A stretch of 64,000 nt of DNA from Corynebacterium pilosum DSM 20521 = CIP 103422 (GTDB lineage Bacteria > Actinomycetota > Actinomycetes > Mycobacteriales > Mycobacteriaceae). The DNA lies in the NCBI RefSeq assembly GCF_000373805.1, contig NZ_KB892438.1, forward strand, positions 261,887 to 325,886. The letters are read 5' to 3'. Below are positions 1-8,249 of this stretch, in pieces; position 1 is the first letter of the stretch; each line of letters opens with the position of its first letter. A program made the position numbers and the translations under genes. A model generated the notes under the pieces. It had not been told where the DNA came from and did no database searches. It saw only the letters and a program-made list of their open reading frames with translations.

Positions 1-102
1 CGAATTCGCATCGGTATCGGTGGACTCGGAGTTGCTGCAACCAGAAATCGCCAGAGACGTTGCGGTCAGGACTGCGCACGCAGCCAGGATGCTTTTACGC
101 AT
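1..102 (-). CDS. Lipoprotein, N-terminal part (runs off left edge)
   Basis: Only the first 34 codons are visible. They show a classic lipoprotein signal peptide: a short basic start (MRKS), a hydrophobic stretch and a lipobox ending ISGC around residue 22, then a Ser/Thr/Asp-rich linker. An AAAGG ribosome-binding site lies about 8 bases before the ATG at 102, and a promoter-like pair sits at 134-162. The upstream neighbour is a surface-anchored protein of the type often encoded beside zinc/manganese ABC transporters. A substrate-binding lipoprotein of such a transporter is therefore a reasonable guess, but the visible part does not prove it. Confidence 0.8.
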   Translation of the reverse strand, partial: MRKSILAACAVLTATSLAISGCSNSESTDTDANS

Positions 103-133
103 TTTTCAACCTTTCATGATGGGATTGCCAGTG

Positions 134-162
134 ATCCTAACATTCAATCAAACCCTTGACAA
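134..162 (-). promoter_or_regulatory. Promoter for the left-edge lipoprotein
   Basis: On the minus strand a TTGTCA -35-like hexamer (162-157) is followed after exactly 17 bases by a TAGGAT -10-like hexamer (139-134), ending 31 bases before the ATG. Spacing and sequences fit a housekeeping-sigma promoter. It suggests the lipoprotein can be transcribed separately from the broken gene upstream. Confidence 0.45.
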
Positions 163-219
163 TGAGGCGATATGACCGCAACTTTACACATGCCACTAGC
201 TGGGATTTCCCAAAAAGGT

Positions 220-2415
220 CTATCGGAAATTCCGCCACAGCAACCCGAAGAGAGCCGCGACCGCACCCATGCCTAGGACCGGGGCCAGCCACGACCACAT
301 GCTTGACGACGAGCTACCGCGCGCGCTGCCCGCCTCCTGCTCCGGCACGTCCTGGTCCGGCACCTCATACCCGGCCCCTCGCCCACAGAGAAGACCAGCT
401 GCTGCGGGGCGGACTCATAGCGCGCCCCATCGGCGCCCTTTGCGGCGTAGCTGACATCAAAGGCATAGACGCCCGGCGCGCTAAAGGCCCAGTTGGTGTG
501 CACGTGGGCGGGATAGTCGGTCTCGATCGCGTGGTCGCCGGCAGAGGAATCGGCAAGCACGTCGAGCTGACCAAAGCCTTGGTCGGTGAACACTCCCCAC
601 TGCGCTCCTTCGGGCACACTGACTGGCTCCAGTCGCAGGTCCACCCCGCCCTCAAACTTCGAGTAGTCCAGCGCCTGGGTGTTGTAGCCCGGCCAGATCA
701 GTTCCCGGTTCTGGGTTTGCGGCAGCAGGTAGAACTCCGACCCCAAGAAATCCAGACGGTCCTGCTCCAGCACGCCGCGGCGCACAGTCCGCGCGCCTTC
801 GGGGACGTCTAGGACGACATCATCAAGCGTCCGCATCACAGCCCCGTCCGCGTGGATTCCGGTCTCATCCTTCTGCCCTACAGTCAGGCCATCGTCGTGA
901 CCTGCAAGGATGTCCACATGCCCATGGTCGAGCACCAGCTTGTCGCCGCAGAATCGCGGTTCGCGTGACTTGGCCGGCGGTTGCGCGACATCGCTCAACG
1001 TGCCCTCCGCGATCACTGGCGCCTCAAGGTTCAGGGACTCCGTCAGCACCAGTTCAGCCGAGCCCGCGTGCACGGTCGGGTGCGCGTCCACCCGAAAACG
1101 CACAGTGGAGCCCTTCATCCACTCACCGTAAGGGATCAGCAGATCCGCCTGCCCACCATTAAAACCACTGTTGACCTCATACGTCGCTACCGTATCCTCC
1201 TGCGAGTCGTACACCCCGCCGGTAATGAACCCTGCCAGGTTCCGATCCCCCTCCAGCCGCATGCGCATCGCCCCTTCTCCGGCGGGCTCCAGCCTGGCGC
1301 GCAGCACCCCAGAATCCAGGTGCACCTCCTCCGCACTCTGCAGGACACGCTCAGTCCCCGTGCTATCCACCCAGGTATCGGCACTTTCCGACGTCTCCCC
1401 TACCGCACCTTGTTCGTAGCGCAGAGGATCGGAGATCCACCGGGCACCGGGTTCGCCGTGGTCCGGAGTGAACACCGCCTGGATATCAGACTCCAGCGGA
1501 CCGAGAGCTTCGTCCCACTGCGCGCGGCCATCCACTACGTCCAGATCCGTGAGGAAGTAGCCGTCAATCAATAAGGTCAGCGTGCCATCGCCAGCACCTG
1601 GGGCGTGAAAGCCGATGGTGGTGTTGTGCTTTTCTGCAGCTGCAGAAAGTGACAGCGTATACCCTTCGGTTGAGCCGGCTGGGGCTTCGTCGTAACGCGC
1701 ACGCAGCGAGGGCGTGGGATCGGGCTTGGGCGCCTGGCCGCCGACCTGGACTGCGAGCTTCTGCGGTTGAGAGGCGATGAGGTTGCCCTCGAGGTCACGT
1801 GCGGTCGAGCGGTACGTGAGCACGTAGCGGCCCGGCTTGGTAAACAGGGTGGAATTGTGCGTGTGCAAGCCCTTGTGCAGCTTGACGGATTTCGGCGAGA
1901 CCGGCCCCGTGCCCAGGAGCCGCTCCGGGCCGGACTCATCGCCGTAGTCCGCGAAGAGTTCAACCTCTCCCGGCCCCTCGACCGCCAGCAGATCCATGGA
2001 CGCGACTCCGCCCGCAAACTCCTCTGCAGGTAGCTGCACGTCCGCGCCGTAGCCCCACCAGATGGGATCCTGATTCCCGCCCGGCGTGCGCGGCGCCGTG
2101 TAGTAGACTTCACCGGGTTTACCCACATCAGCCATGGTGTTATTGGCCGGAAGCTCGTAGAGGTACTGCTGCTGCCCCGTACGCGCGTGGTAGCCCTTCC
2201 CCACCCACAGCGCCGCCTGGTCGAGCGGCGTGTTCTCCAAGGCGTGCAGGTCAAAGGTCTCGCCTGTCCAGTAGGTCTTGGGCGCATCGATGTGCATGCG
2301 CGTGCCTAGCGCTTTGCCGTCATCAGGCCCGGCGGATGCAGGGGGGCGTAACGACGAGCGATCCGAACAAAGTGGTGGCTGTAAGCACAGCGAGGTAACG
2401 AGTGGAGCGAGCCAC
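220..2415 (-). pseudogene. Surface-anchored protein with two choice-of-anchor M domains, broken by two frameshifts
   Basis: The large open frame carries two related beta-rich domains of the actinobacterial surface-anchored (choice-of-anchor M) type, roughly at 2300-1725 and 938-375. Each begins with a His- and Asp-rich stretch and ends near a V-F-S-V-G or K-L-A-V-Q-V-like strand. The likely true start is GTG at 2415, six bases after AAAGGA, in a different frame. It begins a signal peptide (VARSTRYLAVL...) that joins the main frame only if one base is removed from the six-G run at 2341-2346. At the other end the main frame goes out of register near 373. Adding one base there gives a Ser-rich linker, a hydrophobic segment (WLAPVLGMGAVAALFGLLW) and a basic tail ending at the stop at 220-222, which is the expected membrane anchor. 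Both breaks sit at G/C runs, so decay, on/off switching or sequencing error are all possible. A Zur-like operator lies upstream. Confidence 0.75.
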
Positions 2416-2467
2416 GTGGAGTCCTTTCTTGCGGTCCTGCGACTGATGCGCATGACGTCAATTAAGG

Positions 2468-2496
2468 ACTATAGTTAATGAGTTCCATTTTCATTA
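2468..2496 (-). promoter_or_regulatory. Zur-type operator overlapping a promoter
   Basis: Positions 2476-2496, read on the minus strand, match 17 of 21 positions of the actinobacterial zinc-repressor consensus as I recall it (TAATGAAAAT at one end, TCATTA at the other). A TATAGT -10-like hexamer (2473-2468) follows directly, so a bound repressor would cover the -35 region. The downstream gene is the broken surface-anchored protein, and a zur gene lies in this window at 33302-33727. Known for related corynebacteria: Zur controls znu-type transporter and secreted-protein genes. That it binds here is inference. Confidence 0.6.
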
Positions 2497-2525
2497 CTTG
2501 AGGCTTCTGGGTACTCCCCAATCGC

Positions 2526-3011
2526 TCAGATCCTCACCTCCAGCCGACGCAAGAATTCAATCGTGCCTATACATTCGATGGCAAAGTGTGACGCGACATC
2601 TGGAATTTTCACCTTTTTCTTGCCCCCAGGCGCTGGAACCTCGATCGTAACAATCGCCCTTTTATACCTATAGGCCGCTGCAACAAGCCAAGAATCCGCG
2701 CACTCAAGAAACTCATCTACAGCCGGCGAGTTGTATTTAGGGTGACGATCTTCCTCTACCCATTGAGCCACTTCTGCATAAACAGCAAAGTCGCCCTCAT
2801 CGATCTGCACGACCTGATCCTGCTTTAGATGTTGTTCATACCAAGCCAAGCTAGGGTGTTTCCACGCCCTTAATTCTTTGTCGACTTCCTCGTGGAAAAA
2901 GACCAATTCTGAAAACAGCGTAGTTTCTAGCGCTTTCCATAAAGATGGGAACACATCCTCGGGGTACAAGGTCGCAAGCTCGCCCAAGAAATTCGTATCA
3001 ACGAGGTACAT
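2526..3011 (-). CDS. PIN-like toxin of the DUF4411 family
   Basis: About 161 residues starting MYLVDTNFLGEL, the beta-strand plus Asp start of PIN-fold nucleases. Further acidic residues follow in the middle (DEFLECADSWLVAAA) and near the end (IPDVASHFAIECI), the pattern of DUF4411. PIN toxins are Mg-dependent RNases. The ATG at 3011 is preferred because GGAG lies six bases before it; an in-frame GTG at 3023 is possible. It lies just downstream of an HTH/ImmA-IrrE gene, whose stop is at 3027-3029, so the two form one operon. The arrangement is a known toxin-antitoxin layout and is repeated at 24958-26624. RNA target and activity are not visible from sequence. Confidence 0.8.
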   Translation of the reverse strand: MYLVDTNFLGELATLYPEDVFPSLWKALETTLFSELVFFHEEVDKELRAWKHPSLAWYEQHLKQDQVVQIDEGDFAVYAEVAQWVEEDRHPKYNSPAVDEFLECADSWLVAAAYRYKRAIVTIEVPAPGGKKKVKIPDVASHFAIECIGTIEFLRRLEVRI

Positions 3012-3026
3012 CCTCCACTCCACTTC

Positions 3027-4163
3027 TTAGGTGCTCAGGTTCCGCGTCTCGACCAACTTCATGAATGACTCATAATTGGCAGCTCCTAAGTATCGAGCAG
3101 CATCGCGTTGGGAAATTTGACCGTTTTCAGCAGCTTGCGTGACCGTATCGTAGAACCTTCCTCCGACACGCGCCCTAACAAGCACGTGGTGCGGCGGCGC
3201 CCCACCTGAATCTTTTCGGGAATCCCGTGGATCTCCTTTTATAAGGGGCAGAACCTCGTTGGCTTCTTCTTGGCTACATAACTTGAGCTCTACGAGACGC
3301 CACAACATTGCTTCTCTACTCATTCCGAAACGCTGACCCAGGTTTTTAACTTCCTCCATTAAAAGCCTGCCGGAATTATGCTCATTTTTCACAGCGCCGG
3401 CAGGCACTATGAATTCAGCAGCAAACTTGTTGCACCAACGCTCCACCTCAACGTTTTTAGAGTGGTCGGAAAGGCCTGGCGTCGCCGAGACAACATGTCC
3501 AAGTTCGTGGGCCAAGCTGAATAACTGGGCCGTCTTGGAATCCCGGGTGTTAATAAAAACAAGGCAGAAACCATCGTCCACGATTGTGAACCCACGGAAC
3601 TCCTCAACTGCCAAGGGCCGTTTGGTTGAATTCTCCACAATGGAGTTCCGCGCAACTAGAATCCCGTTACTCTCCATGAGCGCGACGAGTGTTCGCACTT
3701 TATGGCTCCCTGCGATCGGCGAAAAAGCTTCAAGGCCGAGTGATTGCCGTGCCGCATTCGCCGCTGTTTCTGCTCCAGTTCCTTCGATTACGGAGGAAAG
3801 GAGCGAAGGAGGCTGGACACCTTCTCGCATTGCGTACTCCGAGTACCAAGCAAGCCTTTGTTGAGCTTTGGTGACTACTTCTTGTAGGTCCGGACTCAAT
3901 TCATCAATTTCCGAATTGTTAACGGTGCGAAAATCAGGAAGCCCCACATCTTCACCAGTTGGCTCATCCAATAAAAGACGGCCGAAAGGAAGCCGCGCTG
4001 CCTTTGCTAGCGCGCGGGCTTGTGGGAGTGTCGGCTTCTCTTTTCCTTCAAGCCATTCTTCAAACTTGGGGAATTTCTTGGATAACTCGTTGTCGGTTAA
4101 GCCAGTTCGTCGCGTTGCCCACGTCAGCACCGAAGGCGAAATGGCAACTCGTGGTGAACTCAT
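3027..4163 (-). CDS. HTH plus ImmA/IrrE-type metallopeptidase (antitoxin partner)
   Basis: About 378 residues. The first 65 resemble a degenerate XRE-type DNA-binding domain (LTWATRRTGLTDNEL...FEEWLEGKEKPTL). The middle carries the zinc-peptidase signature AHELGHVV with a downstream E-x-x-x-N-x-F-A-A-E-F pattern, characteristic of ImmA/IrrE proteins. The ATG at 4163 follows AAGGAGGA with seven bases between; ATGs further upstream lie inside or too close to that site. In this family the protein serves as antitoxin and autoregulator of the adjoining PIN/DUF4411 toxin. Whether the peptidase is active here is unknown, although the HExxH residues are intact. Composition is less GC-rich than the core genes, fitting an accessory origin. 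Confidence 0.82.
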   Translation of the reverse strand: MSSPRVAISPSVLTWATRRTGLTDNELSKKFPKFEEWLEGKEKPTLPQARALAKAARLPFGRLLLDEPTGEDVGLPDFRTVNNSEIDELSPDLQEVVTKAQQRLAWYSEYAMREGVQPPSLLSSVIEGTGAETAANAARQSLGLEAFSPIAGSHKVRTLVALMESNGILVARNSIVENSTKRPLAVEEFRGFTIVDDGFCLVFINTRDSKTAQLFSLAHELGHVVSATPGLSDHSKNVEVERWCNKFAAEFIVPAGAVKNEHNSGRLLMEEVKNLGQRFGMSREAMLWRLVELKLCSQEEANEVLPLIKGDPRDSRKDSGGAPPHHVLVRARVGGRFYDTVTQAAENGQISQRDAARYLGAANYESFMKLVETRNLST

Positions 4164-4346
4164 TACCATTTCCTCCTTCAAGGCGCTGACGTAGAACGCT
4201 TTTGCCGATGCGGTACCAGTGCGTCCTTAAGAAGAACTACAGTGCAGCGCCTGATCTCAAGGGTTCAAGATTGAACACCTTGTGACGCATTAGGGCCTGC
4301 CTTTAGCTTCCACCAAAAGCAATCTGCCCCGCGTAGCACCGACCCC

Positions 4347-4916
4347 TTACTGCGCAAACACAGTATTGACCGCGTACTGCGCCTGCTCCGGCGTGAACTT
4401 GTCTCCGTACTCGCTGGTCAGCTGATCATAGAGCCCATCGGGCGACATGCCGCTGAACTCGAGGTAGCTCTCAGCCGATTCCACAGCCTCAGCGTTCCAG
4501 TCTGCGCCCACATTATCGACGGCATACCGCGCAGCCTCCGGCGAAAACTTATCAGCATACTCACTGGTCAGCTGATCGTAGAGACCATCGTAGGAAAAAC
4601 CAGAGAAGCTGAGGTAGTTCTCCGCGGAGCGCAGCGCCTGGCGGTACTCCATCGGAACATCTGCCCCCGCCGGAGCCTCAGCCTCAGCGCCGTCTTCTTC
4701 CTCTTGCGCGGGCTGGTCTGCAACGTTCTCACCGGCGATCACTTCCGACGATGCCACGCTTTCCTCACTTGTTGACGAGACCTGCTGTTCACTGTCGACA
4801 CTGCAGGCCGTGGCACCAAACAGGACCATTACAGCCACAGCGATGCCGGCACCCTTCTTCAGCACAGGCTGTTTGTCGGTCTCTTGTGCGCCACCAAGAT
4901 TAAAAGGACTGGACAT
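4347..4916 (-). CDS. Ltp-family host-cell-surface lipoprotein
   Basis: 189 residues starting MSSPFNLGG; the ATG at 4916 follows AAGGAG by seven bases. A hydrophobic segment ends in the lipobox GATAC around residue 38, followed by an acidic Ser/Glu-rich linker. The C-terminal half holds two repeats of about 45 residues built on A-x-x-Y-L-x-F-S-G-x-S-x-D-G-L-Y-D-Q-L-T-S-E-Y, the Ltp repeat. Proteins with these repeats occur in Gram-positive chromosomes and phages; the phage TP-J34 Ltp lipoprotein blocks DNA injection by other phages. A role in superinfection exclusion is therefore possible but not shown here. It sits between a toxin-antitoxin operon and an unrecognised membrane protein in an accessory stretch. 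Confidence 0.8.
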   Translation of the reverse strand: MSSPFNLGGAQETDKQPVLKKGAGIAVAVMVLFGATACSVDSEQQVSSTSEESVASSEVIAGENVADQPAQEEEDGAEAEAPAGADVPMEYRQALRSAENYLSFSGFSYDGLYDQLTSEYADKFSPEAARYAVDNVGADWNAEAVESAESYLEFSGMSPDGLYDQLTSEYGDKFTPEQAQYAVNTVFAQ

Positions 4917-5059
4917 AGTATTTCTCCTTGCGAGTAGATGTTCTGACTGACAAAAACACCGTATGAAACCCGTCTGACATCCAAAGCCCAATAATCGCAC
5001 ATACTTGCTAATGAAAACTATCTACGCTCCTATTCTGGCTACTCTTTCCGGTTGTTAAA

Positions 5060-6970
5060 CTATTTCAGAAAGAGCAAGAGCAGCAAGGAAATCATGATTA
5101 GCGTAACCGAAAGACCAAATTTCAACCACGATTCGAGCGCCACAAGTCCAGGGATCGCCAGAACTACTGCAAAGACGGCCAACCACACTTGGACTTCCTC
5201 CCCTTTACGCGCCGCGCGGTCGCGCTCTTCCTGCTCTTGCGCTTCCAGGTTAAGGCGGTGGCCAGAGTAAAGGGAGGAATACACTTCCTGGCGCGTATCA
5301 AGTTCGTCAACAAAATCCTCGTACATGTCCTCCGCGCCTGTCGCAGTTCGCATCCCACGGAGCACCCTGGTGTCGGCTTCATATTTTGCTACGGAGTTGC
5401 GCCAGATTCGGTCGCGGAAGCGGACGAAGTCAGCTTGAACTTCCCGGAATTCGCTCATTTCTGCGGTGAGTTCCTCAAGCTCCTTCTTGCCGATTTCCTT
5501 GCCCTGAGTACGCTGATTCACGCTGGTGAACCGAAGCTCCCGAAGCTGAACACCCAAGGCCGTCAGCACGACGTGGGAGCGCATCACCAGCATGACCAAG
5601 TCAGTAAACCTGGTGGGCGCGAGGACGAAGAATTTGAAATCCCCGTTATCAGGGTGGTCACGACGAACAAGCGCAAACCCGTGTTCGTCAACCCAGGAAC
5701 GCCAGTGAAGATACGGGTGCGTAGGCACAGTGGGCTTCGGCGCCGAGGTGAAATCTGGCGTGCCGGCCACAAAGTTGTCAGCACCGGAGGCCAGTGCCCA
5801 CGCCCACACTGTTTCTTTTGGCCATGGGATTTCACACTCATCAGAGTTCGCGTACCCCTCCGTGGCCAGGGGCGGATAGTTTTTCACCTCACCATTGGGA
5901 ACTACCACGACAGACCTCAACGTAGGCATCACGGGAAACTGCGCGTTTGGGCGCCTGGAGGCCGAGTTCAACGTGATGACATTCGAACGATTAATCGTGA
6001 CCCGCAGATTATCCCCCGACTCAACGCCTTGCGGATTAACCGCATCACTCAGTGCACATTCAATTTCATTCGACACTTTGTCCAGGACGCGATACTCCGT
6101 CAGCTCCACCAAATCCGCGGCCGAATCACTGTCACCCGAATCGGTCCACAGGTAGTTCCGCCGACGTTGCAACGCTTGAGACGTAGATTCCAGCACAAGG
6201 TCGGAAGCATTTTCCAGAGCGAGCGTAACGACGATAAAACGGTTGAAAATGTCACCACTGTCAGTGCCTGGGTCTTTAAATTCTGCTAGCTCCAAACTCA
6301 CCACTCGGAGGCTGCCGTCGCGCGCCTGCATCGCTTCCTCACGGGTCACACGCTCACTACTAGGCGCGTTAGCACCCCGCGCCTTGAGACCATAAAGTTG
6401 CCATGCCACGTCGGCCGCGCGCTCCGTGCGCGAGTACGTAATGTTATAAAAGCGCGCACATTGTCGCACCTCTTCAAGCGATTGCTTTTTCGCTTGCTTC
6501 GATGCGTGCGAGGCCCCAACTATCTCCTCATGGATGATGTCTTCGTCCGCCGCCACAGCGCCCAAAGTCTCTTCGAGAATTCCGTTATAACGCCGTCGCG
6601 CCGACTCATACAGCGCCTTAGGCATAAATTCGGATACCCCTTCACGGCAGCCCTCTTTACGCACCCCTTCTTCGTCTGGCGGATTAATCCACAGCCCCGT
6701 CTCCCCGCACTTGTACGGCATCGACAACTGACGAATTCCTTGTGCCCTGCCTCGACCAAACCCAGCTTCCCGCAGCGCACCCTCATCGAAAAACTCCGCA
6801 TTCTGCAGTTCATCCGGCAGCTCGTTTTCCGGAATCGCATAGGTGAGCGTAAAAAGCGCAATCCTCCACTGCGGAAGCTGGCCATCCTCTACCGAGTAAT
6901 TTTCTGGAAGATGACTTACTTCGCCCCAGCTTTCATAATTGGGTGTCGACTTTCCGTCCGATTGAGCCAT
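5060..6970 (-). CDS. Large hypothetical protein with C-terminal coiled coil and two membrane helices
   Basis: 636 residues from the ATG at 6970, with GAGGTGG eight bases upstream. I do not recognise the family. The first 450 or so residues are soluble with no clear motif. Residues about 480-590 are charged and probably form long helices (EIGKKELEELTAEMSEF... and EAQEQEERDRAARKGE). The last 45 residues are two hydrophobic helices joined by a short turn, ending LLLLFLK. Soluble domain, long helices and paired C-terminal membrane helices is the outline of CorA-type channels, but the GMN loop motif is absent. It stands alone with its own promoter-like sequence (7027-7055), next to toxin-antitoxin and Ltp genes. 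A membrane effector of a defence system is one speculative reading. Confidence 0.75.
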   Translation of the reverse strand: MAQSDGKSTPNYESWGEVSHLPENYSVEDGQLPQWRIALFTLTYAIPENELPDELQNAEFFDEGALREAGFGRGRAQGIRQLSMPYKCGETGLWINPPDEEGVRKEGCREGVSEFMPKALYESARRRYNGILEETLGAVAADEDIIHEEIVGASHASKQAKKQSLEEVRQCARFYNITYSRTERAADVAWQLYGLKARGANAPSSERVTREEAMQARDGSLRVVSLELAEFKDPGTDSGDIFNRFIVVTLALENASDLVLESTSQALQRRRNYLWTDSGDSDSAADLVELTEYRVLDKVSNEIECALSDAVNPQGVESGDNLRVTINRSNVITLNSASRRPNAQFPVMPTLRSVVVVPNGEVKNYPPLATEGYANSDECEIPWPKETVWAWALASGADNFVAGTPDFTSAPKPTVPTHPYLHWRSWVDEHGFALVRRDHPDNGDFKFFVLAPTRFTDLVMLVMRSHVVLTALGVQLRELRFTSVNQRTQGKEIGKKELEELTAEMSEFREVQADFVRFRDRIWRNSVAKYEADTRVLRGMRTATGAEDMYEDFVDELDTRQEVYSSLYSGHRLNLEAQEQEERDRAARKGEEVQVWLAVFAVVLAIPGLVALESWLKFGLSVTLIMISLLLLLFLK

Positions 6971-7026
6971 GATTGGTTCCACCTCTCGCCGCAAAAGCGC
7001 TTTCCGCGTCACACTAGTTCCTTGAC

Positions 7027-7055
7027 GGAGTATCCGCAGCGCGAAACTCTGTCAA
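7027..7055 (-). promoter_or_regulatory. Promoter-like pair before the large membrane protein
   Basis: On the minus strand a perfect TTGACA (7055-7050) is followed after 17 bases by TACTCC (7032-7027), about 57 bases before the ATG at 6970. The -35 is excellent and the -10 is weak. The surrounding gap (6971-7199) holds no gene I can recognise, but contains one copy of the dispersed GCTTNNCGACGA motif at 7154. Confidence 0.4.
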
Positions 7056-7199
7056 CGCTCAACCTAACCGGCCTCCATCCCGGTTCCGAGGAATCTGGGG
7101 ACCGCTCCCCGCAACGGCTCACTAATTGTGGCAATCCACCAACCGGAGCCGCCGCTTATCGACGAGCCGACGGCCCTGAAGCATCTAGTTAGGGCAGAG

Positions 7200-7664
7200 T
7201 CACGCCTGGTAAAGACCAGCTTCCTCTGCGTCTTCTACGAGTAGGTCAAGAATTCTAACTTGCCGCTCTTTGTGCGCCTGCCGATACTCGACAAGGTCTG
7301 TTAGCAGTATCCGCCGATGACGACTTTCCGGCATCTTTTCATAAGGGATCCGGCCTTTCTCCAATAGCTTGATCAAGGTCGGTCGAGAAATCTCGAGAAA
7401 ATCCGCTGCTTCTTGCGTAGTAAGCTTGGTGTCAATCGGGGTCAAAGTAATCGCACGCCCGTGCGCCATAGCGTCAACTACCCCCACAAGCACTTTGGAT
7501 ACCTGCTCCGGGATAGCAGTCTCATGACCATCTGGCCCTATTAAAACAGCGTCTCCGCAAGCACTCTCAAGGATGCCTGCCAACTCATGGAGCTGCTCCA
7601 TATCGTCGGAGTCTGGAGGGAGTATTACCGCTTCTTTTCGATCATTATCAGATGTGGCAATCAT
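7200..7664 (-). CDS. Excisionase-type HTH protein, antitoxin-like
   Basis: About 154 residues from ATG 7664; an in-frame GTG at 7718 gives a longer version coupled to the upstream gene. Residues about 80-135 form an excisionase/MerR-like winged helix: LTTQEAADFLEISRPTL, then LIKLLEKGRIPYEKMPESRHRRI. Proteins with this C-terminal domain and a short acidic N-terminal part are usually antitoxins encoded just before a PIN-domain toxin. Here no PIN gene follows: the next 180 bases contain no toxin-like frame. It is therefore an orphan antitoxin or a stand-alone regulator. It lies about 58 bases after 7722-8150 on the same strand. Confidence 0.7.
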   Translation of the reverse strand: MIATSDNDRKEAVILPPDSDDMEQLHELAGILESACGDAVLIGPDGHETAIPEQVSKVLVGVVDAMAHGRAITLTPIDTKLTTQEAADFLEISRPTLIKLLEKGRIPYEKMPESRHRRILLTDLVEYRQAHKERQVRILDLLVEDAEEAGLYQA

Positions 7665-7721
7665 AGTTACAGAACTCCACCTATTCGCAATAATCGAAAT
7701 ACGAGCAGGGGTAAACACTTT

Positions 7722-8150
7722 CTACCCCAGTTCCTTCTCCAGCTCCCGCCTCATCTCTGCAGTCGGCGGTGTCACCTTCAGTGGTATCCCCTCATCTGCA
7801 AACCAGTCCACAAGCTCCTCGAGCAACCACATCTTGTGTGATCTCAAATTCGCAAACACTGCCGGAAACCCTTTCCGGCGTGTCCATTTACGCACCTCGT
7901 CCCGATCCTTCCCGGTCAGCGCCGCCAGCTCAGGAACCGACACCACCCACGGCGAGACCCGCAGCACCCGAGCCCCACTCCCCCACACCACTTCCACAGT
8001 CCGCGCGACTACGTCTTCCGCAGACGCCGTCACCCGAATCCGATCGATCCCGTGCTCCCGCACTAACACAGCACCCTCGCTGGCCTCGACATATTCGGGA
8101 TCAGCGGTGCCATCCTCTACGAAAATCTCAGCTGTAATCACGCCGCCCAC
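7722..8150 (-). CDS. Hypothetical protein with helix-turn-helix-like C-terminal half
   Basis: About 140 residues; the start is uncertain (GTG at 8150 or 8141, neither with a strong ribosome-binding site). The N-terminal half is rich in short beta strands (ITAEIFVEDG...RIRVTASAEDVV). The second half reads like a small helix-turn-helix (VSVPELAALTGKDRDEVRKWTRRKGFP) followed by a helical tail ending EMRRELEKELG. It is placed directly before the excisionase-type gene at 7200-7664, suggesting a two-gene unit. No enzymatic motif is visible and I do not recognise the family. Confidence 0.6.
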   Translation of the reverse strand: MGGVITAEIFVEDGTADPEYVEASEGAVLVREHGIDRIRVTASAEDVVARTVEVVWGSGARVLRVSPWVVSVPELAALTGKDRDEVRKWTRRKGFPAVFANLRSHKMWLLEELVDWFADEGIPLKVTPPTAEMRRELEKELG

Positions 8151-8249
8151 CGTACGCGCTTAACGACGAGCACCTGCTCCAAATCCACCCACCCAAAGCT
8201 GGTCACCTCAAGCCATCAGTCAGTTGTACCCTCTCCCCAGCCTCCATCC

